A stretch of 64,000 nt of DNA from Sphagnum compactum (taxonomy: Eukaryota > Bryophyta > Sphagnopsida > Sphagnales): NCBI GenBank assembly GCA_965153455.1, contig OZ234499.1:10908271-10972270 (forward strand). Direction: 5' to 3'. This document shows, one piece after another, positions 36,590 through 49,588 of the stretch; positions within the stretch are counted from its first letter, which is position 1, and each line of letters begins with the position of its first letter. Made by a program: the position numbers and the translations under genes. Below the pieces are notes generated by a model. It made no database searches, had not been told where the DNA came from, and worked only from the letters and a program-made list of their open reading frames with translations.

Positions 36590-38600
36590 TTATTAATGAA
36601 TTTGGTGGTCCCAAATCAAAATTTCTTTCTAATTTCTCAACTTTCAAATAGTCTATTGTTAATTTTGAACTTTTTCGATATCCAGAACTAACTAAAGGGG
36701 TATATAAGCATCCTTGAGTGAACCCACTGGGACTCACCTTAAAAAATGGTAAAACTAGTAAATTTATTTAAATAATATCTCTTTCTTTTAAATTTTTTCA
36801 TTATCATTATTTTTATTTTTTTCATGTGCACAATTTAATGTCCTTAAAAGATACATAAAAGAGAAATTTTTGTCCGAGTCACAAGAATTTTAATATGATA
36901 TAGGAATCACTAAGATTAGTAAAAATGATGTTAAATTATATCAATTTGAACCATAAACAAAAATTGTTGTTCAATATTAAATGCCATGAAAATTTTAACT
37001 TCTATGCTTTTCAAATTGAATATCAAAGAGGATGAAATCCTAAACACATTCAAACACAAGGGTGAATATCTTTTCGAGTGATTCCCAAAAATATCATATT
37101 TTCCATATTGAATGAATACTTGAAGACTTCACAAATTAGGAAATTAGGAAAGTTAATTAAAATTTTGACTCTATGCCCTTTCCTTATATTACCCGTAAAA
37201 AATTCCATTTGAAAATTTGAGAAAGCATTAGTAAAAAGTATTTTGAACACATAGAAAGGTGGCACAATATCATAGGCGAAAACAAATGGATATTTTGTAA
37301 GGCACTAGGTGATTTTTCTTGATTTGGTCAACTTCCAAACAATGTCCTGATGGGTGTGGGTGATTCTATTGGGGTCAATACATATCAAAAGATGGACTTA
37401 ACTATCATCTATCATGGTTTATTTTACTTTTCACAACATGGTCTATGTAGAGTAATATTTTCATGTGATGGAAGTAGGGTACATGCTATTTTGGACAAAA
37501 TGCTTTTGCACATTTAGTATTTAGAAAATATCATATAAAAATAATCACTTTTATTCCAAGTTTTGAAATTATTATTTTTGATTAAGAACAATTTCCATTC
37601 ATAACAATGTTATAAGCATTTTGACATTTTTAAATCTATAGTATCTTCCACCCCAAAAAGTGTAAAAAGCTATTTAAGATAATATTTTTTAATCACCTTA
37701 AATGATTTTTGCCCACTAAAAATAGATGGAAAAAACCTTTAGCATTTTTTGATGTCATCAAATGAGACAAATTTATTTTGGTCATCATCAAATGGCATTA
37801 TTGTTGAAATGAATTACATTCAAGTTAAATGCGATTTTGCTTGTCCTCTAATTTGATGGCAACTAAAAATGATTTTGACCTTTGGTTCAATTTAATTTAA
37901 TGTAACATGCACTATACAAGATATACCCAAATTTTATCATTTTATCCTATCCTAATAACTAGCTCACTCCTTTTCCCTACCCATCAACATGGATACAAAA
38001 AGACAAATTAACCTTTTCCTTTTCATGTTCAGGATAAGAAGTTGTGAGGATAAGAGATTATTTCAATTCATACCAATTCATGGGAAAAATAAAGGAAATT
38101 TTGTATGGCCCATTATCTAGACCTTCTTTAGACACAAGTTTCCTGAATAGTTATTACAAATTTTTAAACTAAATTTACATATGAAATTCATTATGGATCA
38201 TGTATTCAACTCTCGATTAAAATCACCATTTTGTCATCACAAAACTACGATGTCCATCCAATAATTCTACTAACGATGATAATCAAAACTAGTTTAGGTG
38301 AAATAGGTGTAAGGTCCATTACAGGTCATCACCATGACAATTCTAAACATTATCCACTTGACAATTATGAAAACATTTCATAAGCACGTCACTAATTGAC
38401 TCTTTCCACCAACTCTATGTGACACCAATATCGAAATACCAAAAGAGCCATATTGTAGTCAAGCTTAGCATGCATGTTGCAGAATATCAAAAGGAGGAGG
38501 AGGAGGAGGCAAAGATGGCTAAGGTGTTAGCAATCTTGGGATTCAAGGAGTTACAGTGTTGCAGTGAGAGTAACTCTAAACAGTTTCCAAGTTTTTTTTC
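36590..38600. other. Intergenic, no gene seen
   Basis: AT-rich sequence without a supported gene, RNA or repeat. Confidence 0.55.
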
Positions 38601-38603
38601 TTC

Positions 38604-38712
38604 TATAAAGTCACCCTATCTTCACCCTATCTTTGGGCCTCCTTTCACTCCTAACCCCTCTTTTAGTGGTATCCACAAAGTAAGGAAATTTTATTAAATC
38701 TTAGTAAGAAAT
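38604..38712 (+). repeat. Dispersed repeat, copy 1 (copy 2 at 63168-63270)
   Basis: 'AAAGTCACCC...CTTCACC...TTTGGGCCT' then 'CTC...AGTGGTATC...CAAAGTAA' and 'GAAATTTT..TAAATCT' recur in the same order and orientation at 63168-63270. The core TGGTATCA resembles the primer-binding site of Copia retrotransposons, but no LTR pair was found. Confidence 0.7.
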
Positions 38713-39659
38713 GCCTAAATACCTTGTTGATCAACTTCTTGTACAAATCTTAGTTTTAAAGAGAAAATAGGATGGCCTGCCCAACTATAAATAAAAGCAT
38801 CTTCTTCGCCATGTGGCTATTGGACCATGATAAGGTTGAATTTTGTAGCCTTCTTTAATAGGATTACTTTTTATGCTTGTGATTTTTAGAGGTTTGGGAT
38901 GATGAAAACACATTTCAAAACCAAATAGTATGTGTCAACTTGAATTGTCCTGCAAGGAGCTAGGGTTTTCATCTAAGGTTTTTGTTTAGCTCATCTAGGT
39001 TTGTTGACAAAGCACCCCCCAAACTTAGTCACACTAAAACCCACATCCACCCCCTTCCTTAGAAAGAAGAACTAGTGGTAGTGAAGGTTTAAGTCTCCTG
39101 GAGCAAAGGAGGCAAATAATGACGATAACAACACCAACATCAATAGAATACAAGATAAAAAAGGTAAAGAGGCTAAGGGAAAATAGGTTTTGCATTTTTT
39201 TATTTTTTCTTTTTCTTTTGTTTGGATTTTGTTTTGTGATGGGTACCTTTTTTCTTCTTTATACTTTCGTCAAGCCTAGAAATTTTTTTATCTCCAAGAA
39301 TCTAGTCATTATATTCGAACTAAACACAATAGAGAGTTTCTACTACATAGAGAGATTTCGCCAAAATCTTGGTTTTTTTTATTCTTGTCAAAGTCCTAGA
39401 AAAATAACAGAGGAACAACAAAAGTATATATAAATAAATATAAATGCATTGTAAGTGTGAACGTGTTAATACTTAATGGCTAGTCATTCACCAATAATAT
39501 GTTTTCTAAATTTTTTTTAAAGAAAACAAAAGATTAAATCTAAGATGTCTTTCTAATATTGAAGTTGGGTGTTACATTAGTTGGGTAGTCCAAAGAATAA
39601 AAGATTAGAAGTTTTTAGGCCCCTAATCTGTAAGTGATTTGGAAAACTTACAGGAGGAG
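38713..39659. other. Intergenic, no gene seen
   Basis: A 104-codon frame at 39119-39433 is T-rich and phenylalanine-rich without any family motif, probably chance. Nothing else was seen. Confidence 0.5.
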
Positions 39660-42350
39660 TTTTTTTCGTAGGCCCAAGCTTTGTTGGCTAGTTTGAGCTC
39701 CATTCCTTTTCCCCAACATGATCCTCCAACTCACAAACATTTGCTTCACAGTTTAACCCTTAGCCATGCAGGGGATTACTTTCGGGCAGCTCATGATTTG
39801 GCCCCATTTTCTCCTACACCTACATCCTCTGACACCATTTCAGCTTTCACCACATTACACCCACACCCCGAATCAAATGGCTACTTCCCGTTTTTCCTCG
39901 AAGATTATGAGCAAAACCAAGACTTTGAGCTTTTTTCCAATTCCTTTAAATTAACGTTCCAATGCATGTCGCCTTTATGAGCAAGTGGTCCTTTTGGGAT
40001 GGTTCTTGAACATTTTCGAAATTTTTTCACCTTGAAGATTTAGTGAATGGATTCCCTTAGTTGTTCCAACTTTGTTTTCATATTGCATAGGGCCACATTC
40101 CACCCAAATTGCATGTATCTTTGGAGTGGCCTACCTTTTGCCATGACCAAGCCTTCAGGTGGAGTTCATTCCATTGTAGTGGGGGAAACATTATATGAAC
40201 TCATAAGCCGTGTTTTATGTCTTCAATTCTATGAAACTTTTCCAACACACTTTTCCTCACACCAATTTGGAGGTGCAAGTAAGGGTGGCTGTGAAACAGT
40301 AATCCACGACATTAAATGCACCCTAGACCTTCACCCCAATTGGGTTTGTTCTTCAATTAGAAATAACAAATGCCTTTAATTCAGTGTCAAAAGGGGTCAT
40401 ATTTCAAAAACTTCGTGCAGCAGGTGGGGACATCATACAATTCATCCCCTTTGTTCGTGCATTCTTTGCATTCGAGTCTCCTTTGTTTTATAATCATTGC
40501 AATCGTGAAAGTGATGTCACAATCATGCCATCTGCCATGAGGACTCATCAAGGTGATCCTTTAAAGGGGGCACTATCCGTTTTAGCCCATTTTAAGGCTT
40601 TACGTTCTATAGCTAATCATTTCCCCTCTTGCTTCTTTCCATCCATTGTAGACGACACTCACATCGTAGGTCCCCCTTCAATTGTATCGTCTGCTTATAA
40701 ACACTTCCAGATTTAACTTTGTGCAATAGGTCTTTCCATCCAACCTCAGAAATGTGTTGCATGGTCACCTTCTAACCTGCCACCAAATTTCAACATCCCA
40801 TCCCAGTTTACCAACCCATCCGAAGGAATTAGAATCCTAAGGGTTCTGCTGGGCACTATAACTTTCACATCATCCTTCATCAAAGAAACCTTACAAGAAG
40901 ATGCCCAACATGCAGACCTTTTCCCTAAAATGGGTGATGTTTAGGTGGCTTTTGGAATTTTAACTCGTTGTTTCGTGCAACGCCCATTGTATCTTTTAAG
41001 ATGCACACCTCCATCTTCCACCTTCATAGAATCCATTATTTCTTTTGACTCCTCCTTCCATAAAGTGTTTGGACTTTTTTGGGTCCAAGATCCTTTGATA
41101 GCCCTGGAAGACTTTTAGCTCATAAATAAGCCTCCCTCCCAATAACTTTCAGTGGCATCAGGCCCATATCGACATTCACCATTACCCCAACAGCCTATTT
41201 AAAGAGTTGGGCCTTTGTCGTTGTAGTTATAGTTGCTAGGTTTATGGTTGATGAACGTCCCTTCCTTCTTGAAGCCTTAACACGAGTCAACAATAACACA
41301 TTTCCTTTTCCAACAACACCTCAATGCAACATGTGATCTTTTACCACCCCTAGCCTATGCATTTGAACAACTCATTGGGCAACAAATGGTTCAACTTCAA
41401 GGTTGCATCTCAAAGCGTCTACACCATCATACCTTTTCCAGCATGTTCTTCGACAAAACATCTGAGGCCCATCATGCCTGAATTTTATCATGTTCTGAGC
41501 CTAGGGGCAGGTGTTTGGTTTCCAACTTGATTAGTCTTCCCAACCTTTCAATTATCTTCCCCAGTTTTTTGCACAACATTTTGTATGTTTTGTACTACCC
41601 CATCCCTCAATTGCAGGCAACCCTCGATGTGTGTGCACACATCCCATCGACCCTATGGGTATCCACTTCTTATGTCGTGCTCATGGTAATGAACACATTA
41701 GAACCCATGATGTAATTTGCGACACCTTTGTCGCCATTACATGATATGTTAGTTTCCACGTGGGACGAACAATTACATGCGTTTCCTTCAACCACATTCA
41801 ACTCCTTTCGTTGACGAGTCAACATTGTGCTTACCAAAGATGGCATTCGCACTTTAGCCGACATCGTCATTGCCAACCCAACGCAAGCGAATTTACTTCC
41901 CTGATCTTGTGCAACTCAAGGATTTGTTACATCAGATGCAGCTCAAGCCAAAGAAAAGAACTATCACAACCAACACCCCACTAATCAATTCCTTCCCTTA
42001 ACAATTGAAGTATTTGGTTGCTTACACAAACATGTCGATGTGTTTTTACACGACTGTGCCAATGTCATTTGGAACTTAAAGGGGACAGAAGGCCCTCATT
42101 TTTCTACCTTAGTCACTTTTCTTCATCAAAAATTTTTGATCACATTATAAAGGATGCAAGCGTCTTCCATCTTAAATCGGGCAATAGCCGTAGGCTTAAC
42201 TACTTCCCAATTTCCACCCCTTCAAAACACACCTCCCATCACCATAGCCGACCTATTACAAGCCATCGGTTTTTGACATGTAAATATGGTCGACCTTCCA
42301 TAAGCAATCGATTATGGACATACATAGATTTTCATAGCAACTTTGAGCCA
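39660..42350 (+). pseudogene. Decayed non-LTR retroelement: RT plus probable restriction-like endonuclease
   Basis: One protein-coding sequence, broken by several frameshifts and stops, can be followed through about 2.7 kb. The reverse transcriptase part (about 40100-40710) has 'TNAFNSVSKGVIF' (after a frameshift near 40350), 'HQGDPLKGALS' (the QGxPL motif) and 'VDDTHIVGPP', an ADD-type catalytic motif with the alanine replaced by valine. A C-terminal part (about 41610-42100) shows remnants of a Cys/His cluster ('DVCAH' and 'HFLCRAH' in two frames). It continues with 'RTHDVICD', 'RVNIVLTKDGIRTLADIVIA', 'AAQAKEKNY' and 'FLPLTIEVFG'. That order resembles the CCHC plus PD-(D/E)XK restriction-like endonuclease of R2-type LINEs. 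In-frame stops (for example TGA in FR-RV and TAA after FLITL) make it inactive. The endonuclease assignment is inference from motif order; the first catalytic Asp seems to be Asn. Confidence 0.7.
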
Positions 42351-42594
42351 ACTTGATATCCTATCACTTCTCCCTTTTCCTTTATTTTACTCCTTTGTAC
42401 ATTTCCCTAATCTATGATATGTTTCTTAATAAAGATTTACAAATCTTTAATAATAATTTGAGTTTGGACTTTACGATAATTTTGTTTGGTTCATGGTTCA
42501 ACCTTAGGACATATTCTAAGATATACTCATCTTATCATATGAAAATAATGAAAAATTGCCCCCAAGACTAAGTATTGAACATCCCAAAACATAA

Positions 42595-43285
42595 GGTTGA
42601 AATATTTTTAGCAAATTTGACTTCAGCTTAAAATCTTTTTAACACTTTGGCTTATAATTGGAATATTTTTGAAACTTTGGCCTTGGGTTGAAATTTGATT
42701 TAAGGCTGGAATTTTAAAATAATTTGGCCTATGGTTAAATTTTTTGTTAATATTTTGGCTTAGGGTTAAATTTTTTTAATGCTTGAAAATCTTTTTGTAT
42801 TTGTCTTGGGAATAAAATATTTTTACCATTTTGATTTAAGGTTGGAATTTTGTTAACGTTTAGGCAAGTTATGTTTAAATTATTTTTAATATTTTGGCTT
42901 AAGTTTAAAATCTTTTTAAGCTTAAAATTAAAATTTATTTTGGCTCAAGGTTAGAATATTTTTACCACTTTGGCTTGGAGATAAAATCTTTTTATTATCT
43001 TGGCCTAGGGTTAAAATATTTTAACACTGAAGCTTAAAGTTTTAAAATTTTAATTATTTTAACTAAAGGTTGGAATCTATTTAAGCCTACATGTTAAAAT
43101 CTTTTTATTGTTATGGTTTAAAGTTAAAATATTTAAAACCACTTGGCTTAGGGTTTTAAAAAAGTTAGCACTTTAGCCTAAAGTTAAAATCTTCTTTTAT
43201 TTTGGCTTAGGATAAAATCTTTTCAACATCAATTGAAGCCTATAATTAGTTTTTTTTTAAATATTTTGTTTAAGGTTAGAATCCA
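42595..43285 (+). repeat. Highly diverged ~40-bp tandem array (TTTGGCTTAGGGTTAAAAT type)
   Basis: Variants of 'TTGGCTTAGGGTTAAAATCT' followed by T-rich spacers recur more than a dozen times at roughly 35-45-bp intervals. Scattered relatives continue to about 44390. The units are strongly diverged, so the array is old. Confidence 0.65.
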
Positions 43286-43877
43286 TTGATGCCTAAGATT
43301 CACACTAAAGATCAATAGGGATATCTTAATTCCTTTTCTTGATTTGGAGGTTAAAATGACTAAGCAAACTAATTTTTGAAATCTTCACACAAAGGGTTAA
43401 ATAAAATAGTTTGATGCGTTAATTGAACCTTACCTTGAACTATTCACATTGAGGGATTTCTTTAACCATGCAAAAAGTTTAGGTAGCTTGGGAAAATTTA
43501 GGGAAAATTTTCATGTTGCCCAAATATTTTGGGCATTGTAAAAAATTCCTGTGATATGTTTTCGAGGATGCTTGAAAACATTTTGCCAGTTTGAAATTTT
43601 TTATGCTCACGATAAATTTGAGGCCTGATATATATGTTGAAATTTTTCATTTTTGTTCAAAAATTAGTAACTTGACAAATCTTGATGCTTGGAAAGATTC
43701 GGGAGAAAAAATTTCCACAATGCCATGTCATTTGCCAATTCAAATTTTACCCCTTTAATGTGAATGGGATGGCCATTAGGGTTAGTTTATTGTTTTAGTT
43801 TATCCATTTTAATTCTTCAATGTGAATCTAGCTTAAGGGTTAGAATATATTCAGGCCTAAGGATTAAAATATTTGCA

Positions 43878-44065
43878 TCTTAAACCAAATGTCCAATATC
43901 CCTAAGACAAATGACCATAACCCTACAACAGATGTCCTACACCCTTATGATAAAGGTCCCACACTCCTAGGACAAATGTCTTGCACCCCTAAAACAAATG
44001 TTTTGAACCTTTAGCCAATTGCCCCACACCCCTAACACAAATTTCTTACACCCTTAAGGCAATGA
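43878..44065 (+). repeat. ~30-bp tandem array (ACAAATGTCCTACACCCCTA type)
   Basis: About seven units pair 'ACAAATG' with 'CACCCCTAA' at 28-32-bp spacing. They differ in sequence from the preceding TTTGGCTTAGGG array. Confidence 0.7.
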
Positions 44066-44399
44066 CCTTAGGCCCAATATGTTATAGACCCAAGTCATTG
44101 GAGCGAGAATTTATGTATTTGATGTAAATACACATGCTTAAAAAAATAATACACGTATATTGGCTTAATGTTAAACCTCAGGCCAAGAGGGTTTATCTTG
44201 CAAGACAAAACTAATTTTGCATATGCATATTGGCCTGAGGTTGGAATTTTTTTGGGCAAATTAGAATGTTTTTAGGAGTATGGCCTAAGCTTAAAATCTT
44301 GTTTGGCAATTCAGCCTAGGATTTTTGTTTTTAATTAGCACTTTGGCCTATAAGTTGAAACATTTTTTAACAATTTAACCTGAGGTTGGAGTCATGTAC

Positions 44400-46055
44400 C
44401 AATACATTGGCTCTTTTTGGTATTTGGTAACTAGTGCATCACTATGAGGAAGGGAGAGAGTACATGAAACATTTTTCCGTCGGGTTCTAGTTCCCAAACT
44501 AACCATGGTGGTTAGCTCAATTTTTACATTTTACTCCCTACCCACCAGCCCTAAAACCCTAACCACTAACCATCTAACCATCTACTTTCCTAGTATAGCC
44601 ACCTATTATCATTCTTACCTACCCTACCCTACATGACCCCTATTTGCATAGGATCGGTTATCATGGTTTCATTGGCACCAAAGTTGACATTCATCCATCC
44701 ACAACTGAGTTCTTCTGTTTTTGGGAAGAAAACCTATCTAGGCCTTTAATGTTGGGAACCATCATCCATTTGCTTTTGGCAAAAAATAACCAAAAGGTGA
44801 CACCACAAGTGAGTGTGCAATATGTTCGTTTAGAAATTAGGGCTTAAAAATGATGCCATTGCCTAATCCTTTTGGCGTCACGTGGCACCATTGCCACAAC
44901 CCCAAAACCCTAATGCATAGGTCTCACCACATCCAATAAAACCTTAAAACTTTCTTCTCACTAGCAACACTACCATCACTAAAGAACTCTTCATCACTTC
45001 ACGTTCCAATGTGCACCTTAATTCACAAACGACGAGTGATGTAAGTTCATATGCTTGTTGCCAACACTATAGCATTGTTGAATTATTTTATTTGCATGAT
45101 TTAGGTCTTAGCGATTAAAATAGTGACTTATAGACTATTAAATCTAATTTTCATAAACCATTGATAATGGCCATTGCATGGATTCTAAAAACTTATGATT
45201 GATGAACAAGGAGTTCGGAGAAAACTTATGTTGATTAACAAGGAGTCAAGGCTCAAAAGACCTCCAAAGTCCAATGTAATAATGGTGTCAATCAATGGTG
45301 TCTTGTAAGAAGCTTGAAAGTTGTGGTGCACATCACAATAGTTTATCAAAAAAGGAGCCATTCAATCAAAATTGCATCAATCGCTCAATGCAAGAACGGT
45401 TTTTTTCTTGAAAAGGCCAAATAGGAATTCCTTGATGTGTACACATATTCAAAGTTTCTGTTAATGTGGCCATTCATAGAATTGAACAACTATGCCTTCT
45501 CTTATTACATGTGCAAGACGTGAACTCCTATCATAATACATATGCATTACATGTGCAAGACATGAACTCCTATCATAGTACATATGCATGGCTCCTTTGG
45601 AAATCATTCTAACAACATATCATCAATGATTATTTTGGTTTTTAGTCAAGATGTTCAAGTTGTACTCTTCAACTTCCAATGATCAAGATTAAGAAATTGA
45701 TTAGTATTTGCTACATGACCATCCATCATTGTTGTTATAATGCTTCATTTTCTTTACTTTTGTGCATTTAAGGTTTTCACATAAGCTTTTGAGTAGACTC
45801 AATGCAAACTATACAAATGTTAAGGTTATTGTTTTTTGAGGAAGACCCAATGAACTTTGGGTGGATGATTTTCACATACATATTTTTTCTAGATTTATCC
45901 AAAGTTTAGGCTTCAAGTGGGTCATATATGTTTTTATGTATCACAAAAAAAAAATTCAAATATTTGTTATAATTATAATTTCAATAATTATTAATGTTTA
46001 AATGAAAAGGCACAATAGCATGCGCCTTTTCATGTCAATGTAGATGGTCAATTGA
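44400..46055. other. Intergenic, no gene seen
   Basis: No supported gene. A 42-bp phrase starting 'ATTACATGTGCAAGAC' is duplicated in tandem at 45504 and 45546. Confidence 0.55.
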
Positions 46056-46059
46056 AAAG

Positions 46060-47110
46060 AATGAGGTAGTTTTTAGGTATGTTTTATTTAGTCTCATGCA
46101 ATTATTGTAATAATTTAAAATATCAAAGCTTTGTACAAATTTTAATAATTTGATGCATCGTTGTAAATGAAATTTGAAGAGTAATATCAATCATTTAAGA
46201 TACTAAAAATGCAACTTGGAAAATTTATATAAGTTTTTCTTTGTCCTTATATTAGAATTGAAATATGTTGCAAATGATCATATGTATGGATTTAATTGCT
46301 CACACAAGTTTTCCAACATGATTTCAAAATAAAATTTGATGCATTATTGGGATTGAATTAAAATGTAAATCAAATTTACTTCTCAAACTCTTCATTGGCA
46401 ACACCTAGATATGCTATATTAAAATACCCAATGGCTATAAGTTTATTGTTCAATTTTGAAACACAATTTAAGAATATATTTTTAAAAATTCAATTTGTTT
46501 CATTTAATCTTATGACATTGTTGTGGCTTTGGCAATTCAACAATAATTTGAAATTTTGGTACGTTATTGTAAATGAAATTTAAAGAATTGCATCAATATT
46601 AAAAATGCAACTTGGAAAATGCATACAAGTTTTATTTTGTTCTTATATTAGAATTGAAATACATAAGATATATATGGATTAAATTATTCACCGAAGTTTT
46701 TCATTTCTTAAGAGTAAAAATGAAACATGGCATTTTGCTAAGACATTTGAAAAAAGGTCACATTAAGGAATGAACATTAAAGTAAAGTGAAGGAAACAAA
46801 AGTGATGATAAAAACACAAGCTAATACCATCTTCAACAAGGTATTAAAATATCTTGCAAATGATAATATGTATGGATTTAATTGTTCACTCAAGTCTTCC
46901 AACATGATTTCAACATAAACGTTGATTCATTATTGGGAATAAATCAAAATGAAATTTTCGTTTCAAACTTTTTGTTGACAACACTTAGATATGCTATAAA
47001 ATACCCCAAAATACATAAAACTTAAAAAAAAGTTATCGTTCAATTTCAAAACACAATACAAGAACATTTTAAACAAATTTTTAATTACTTCATTAAATCT
47101 TATGCAATTG
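46060..47110 (+). repeat. Three partial direct copies of an AT-rich segment
   Basis: 'AATGCAACTTGGAAAAT' occurs at about 46208 and 46604. 'TTGCAAATGAT..ATATGTATGGATTTAATTG' occurs at about 46268 and 46854. The block with 'ACACCTAGATATGCTAT' occurs near 46401 and 46981. Copies are 390-590 bp apart, partial and non-coding. Confidence 0.75.
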
Positions 47111-48950
47111 TTGTGAAAATTTCAAATATCAAAATTTAGGTTTTAAATTTTGTGTAATATAGATTAGTGCAATTCATCAATAACTTAATAAATAATAATT
47201 TAACATATTATAAAATTTGATCCATCTCCTTTACCATTATTCTTACCTCTGTCTCACATTCCATAAATCAAAACTTTTGTTCCCAGGCATCATGGGGTTT
47301 TAATAATTCAAAAAATATATTATTCAAAATGATTATTATTTCAATAGCTTTTTTTTAAAAAACCTGAAAAGGAACAATACCATGTGTCTTTTCATGGATA
47401 TTATCTCACTCCTTTCTTAATATCTAGCTCACTCTTTTCCTCTACCCACCTACATGGACATGAAAAGGCAATCACAATGTCATGTAATATATAGTGAAAT
47501 CAAAATTGAGATTGACATAAATAAATTGAAATTTGGACAGTAAAGTGGCGCCGCCATCAGTCGCACAGCTCTAGGAAATGAGCAGTTAACATGATGATAT
47601 CTCAATGGTACTGCTTTTTTTGTTGAGTGATTTTCTGTCCTCAAAACAAAACATGAGCAATCCATCACCTATCTTCATCACAATCGTGTTAGTTGCGTAT
47701 CTAAACCCTTAAAATCTAAACCCAAACCTCAATTCCAAACATCACTAAATGCACACATTTACATACAAGATGCAAGTCTTGTACTGGGTGCTGTTTTTTC
47801 CAACAATTCAAGGAAACTGAATCTCCAAGCTGAATATTTCATGAAGAGAAATAATCACTGAGTGAGATTTGTCACCTCTTTTTATGTTGCACCTCCGAAC
47901 TACTTAGCCCACCCCTGTCACATAATAACATGAAGAACATATGGTAAGGTTCACAGCAATTGTTTACCAATGCAAATTTTGGGTGCTTGGGCACAGGCCA
48001 GAAGGATCTCTCCATCTTCAGCAGTTTGCCAAGAGTGCAGCCCCCCTCTAAAACCCATGTTGAAAACGTTAAACCATTTGCTGCATCTGGAATTCACATA
48101 AATGGTAGGCAGTCACCATAGAACCAATCAAGGAGTTGTTTGTGAAAATGTAATTCTGATCTTTGTTTTTGACTTTTAGTCCTATGCTGCAGCCTGCTAT
48201 CTATCCCATGTCCATGAATCAATTTGTTGTGAGTGACCAACAAACTATGCAACAGAAGTTATTGTTCACAAGTGCTCTTATGAGCAGAAAAAGTCTTTTC
48301 TCCACTTGGAACAAATGACAATAATGTTTCTAGATCACTGACCTCAGGAATGTCTTGGATTTCTTTTTCTGGACAGTGCACATAGAAATAAGAACTCTTC
48401 AAGGTGCAGTGGGGCGCTCCAGAGTCTCTCTGCCCATGATGGAGAAATCCTGTCGATCCAGGGTCAATTTCAAAAATTCACATGGATTAACAAGAGAAGA
48501 AAGAGGTAAGAAAGAAACCTGGCTATCTTAAGTTTTTTGAGAGACAAGAAGGCAAAACTAGAGTGACACAGATCTTGTAAATTGTGCAGAAAAAGTAGAC
48601 TTAGAGCTTTCTCCAGAGTTTGCTACAAAATCTGGTGCACTCCAACAAGCTTGAGTGAGTCAACAAATGTGTTTGGGTGGGTTGTGTACACAAAAAACCA
48701 TCGCAACGTCATTGCTGTGTTACTACATGTACAAAGACTAAATCACAGCTCTGCTACTACTCTCTCTCAACCCTATGAATCTCACACTTCAAATTCCTAT
48801 TGATCACGAATTTTGGCACGACCCTTGTGCTGGTGGCACCCACTACTACTACTACGAAGAAGAAGAAGAAGAAGAAGAAGCAAAACTTCCATGGATTATT
48901 CTTCAACCCTGAGCTAGTTAGCTGATTAGTTAGTTATCCAGCCGCGGCGG
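47111..48950. other. Intergenic, no gene seen
   Basis: No supported gene. A (GAA)n tract lies at about 48856-48879, shortly beyond the end of the GATL transcription unit. Confidence 0.5.
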
Positions 48951-48954
48951 TAAT

Positions 48955-48960
48955 TTTATT
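48955..48960 (-). terminator. Possible polyadenylation signal of GATL
   Basis: AATAAA on the minus strand, 630 bp past the GATL stop codon. If used, the whole 24-bp minisatellite would lie in the GATL 3' UTR. Inference from position. Confidence 0.3.
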
Positions 48961-49135
48961 GTCCATCTGTTAGTTTGTTAGCACGAATGGGGTCTGATCA
49001 GATGACTCACTAATTAGCAGCAGAAAGCTCCACAAAGAGTCCCATAGCTAAAATACTAATTAAAATCAAAGCTTGCTAAAAAGCCCCACAAAGTAATGTA
49101 CATCTGCTGTGTCCTAGTTCTAATTTGTTCAAATT

Positions 49136-49565
49136 CCAGCTACTCGCTGAAGAATTTCAAGCTCCAAGTGCTGAAGAATCTCAAGTTCCTTGCTGAAGAA
49201 TTTCTTGCTCCAAGCACTGAAGAATTTCAAGCTCCAAGCAATGAAGAATTTCTTGCTCCAAGTGCTGAAGAATTTCTTGCTCCAAGTGCTGAAGAATTTC
49301 AAGTTCCAAGCACTGAAGAATCTCAAGTTCCTTGCTGAAGAATTTCAAGCTCCAAGTGCTGAAGAATTTCTTGCTCCAAGCACTGAAGAATTTCAAGCTC
49401 CAAGTGCTAAAGAATTTCAAGCTCCAAGCACTGAAGAATTTCTTGCTCCAACTGCTGAAGAATTTCTTGCTCCAAGTGCTGAAGAATTTCAAGCTCCAAG
49501 CACTGAAGAATTTCTTGCTCCAACTGCTGAAGAATTTCACTTGCTGGAGAATTTCAAGCTCTGAG
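49136..49565 (-). repeat. 24-bp minisatellite at the 3' end of GATL
   Basis: About 17 tandem units of 'GAAGAATTTCAAGCTCCAAG' plus TGCT (plus-strand reading), with an internal CAAG/CTTG and GT/CA alternation. Anchors at 49149, 49173, 49195, 49219 and 49243 show 24-bp steps and an occasional 22-bp unit. Because 24 is a multiple of three and the unit lacks stops in most frames, long open frames cross the array on both strands. The array begins 24 bp after the GATL stop codon. Confidence 0.95.
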
Positions 49566-49588
49566 CGGGCTGAAGAATCATTGATCAA

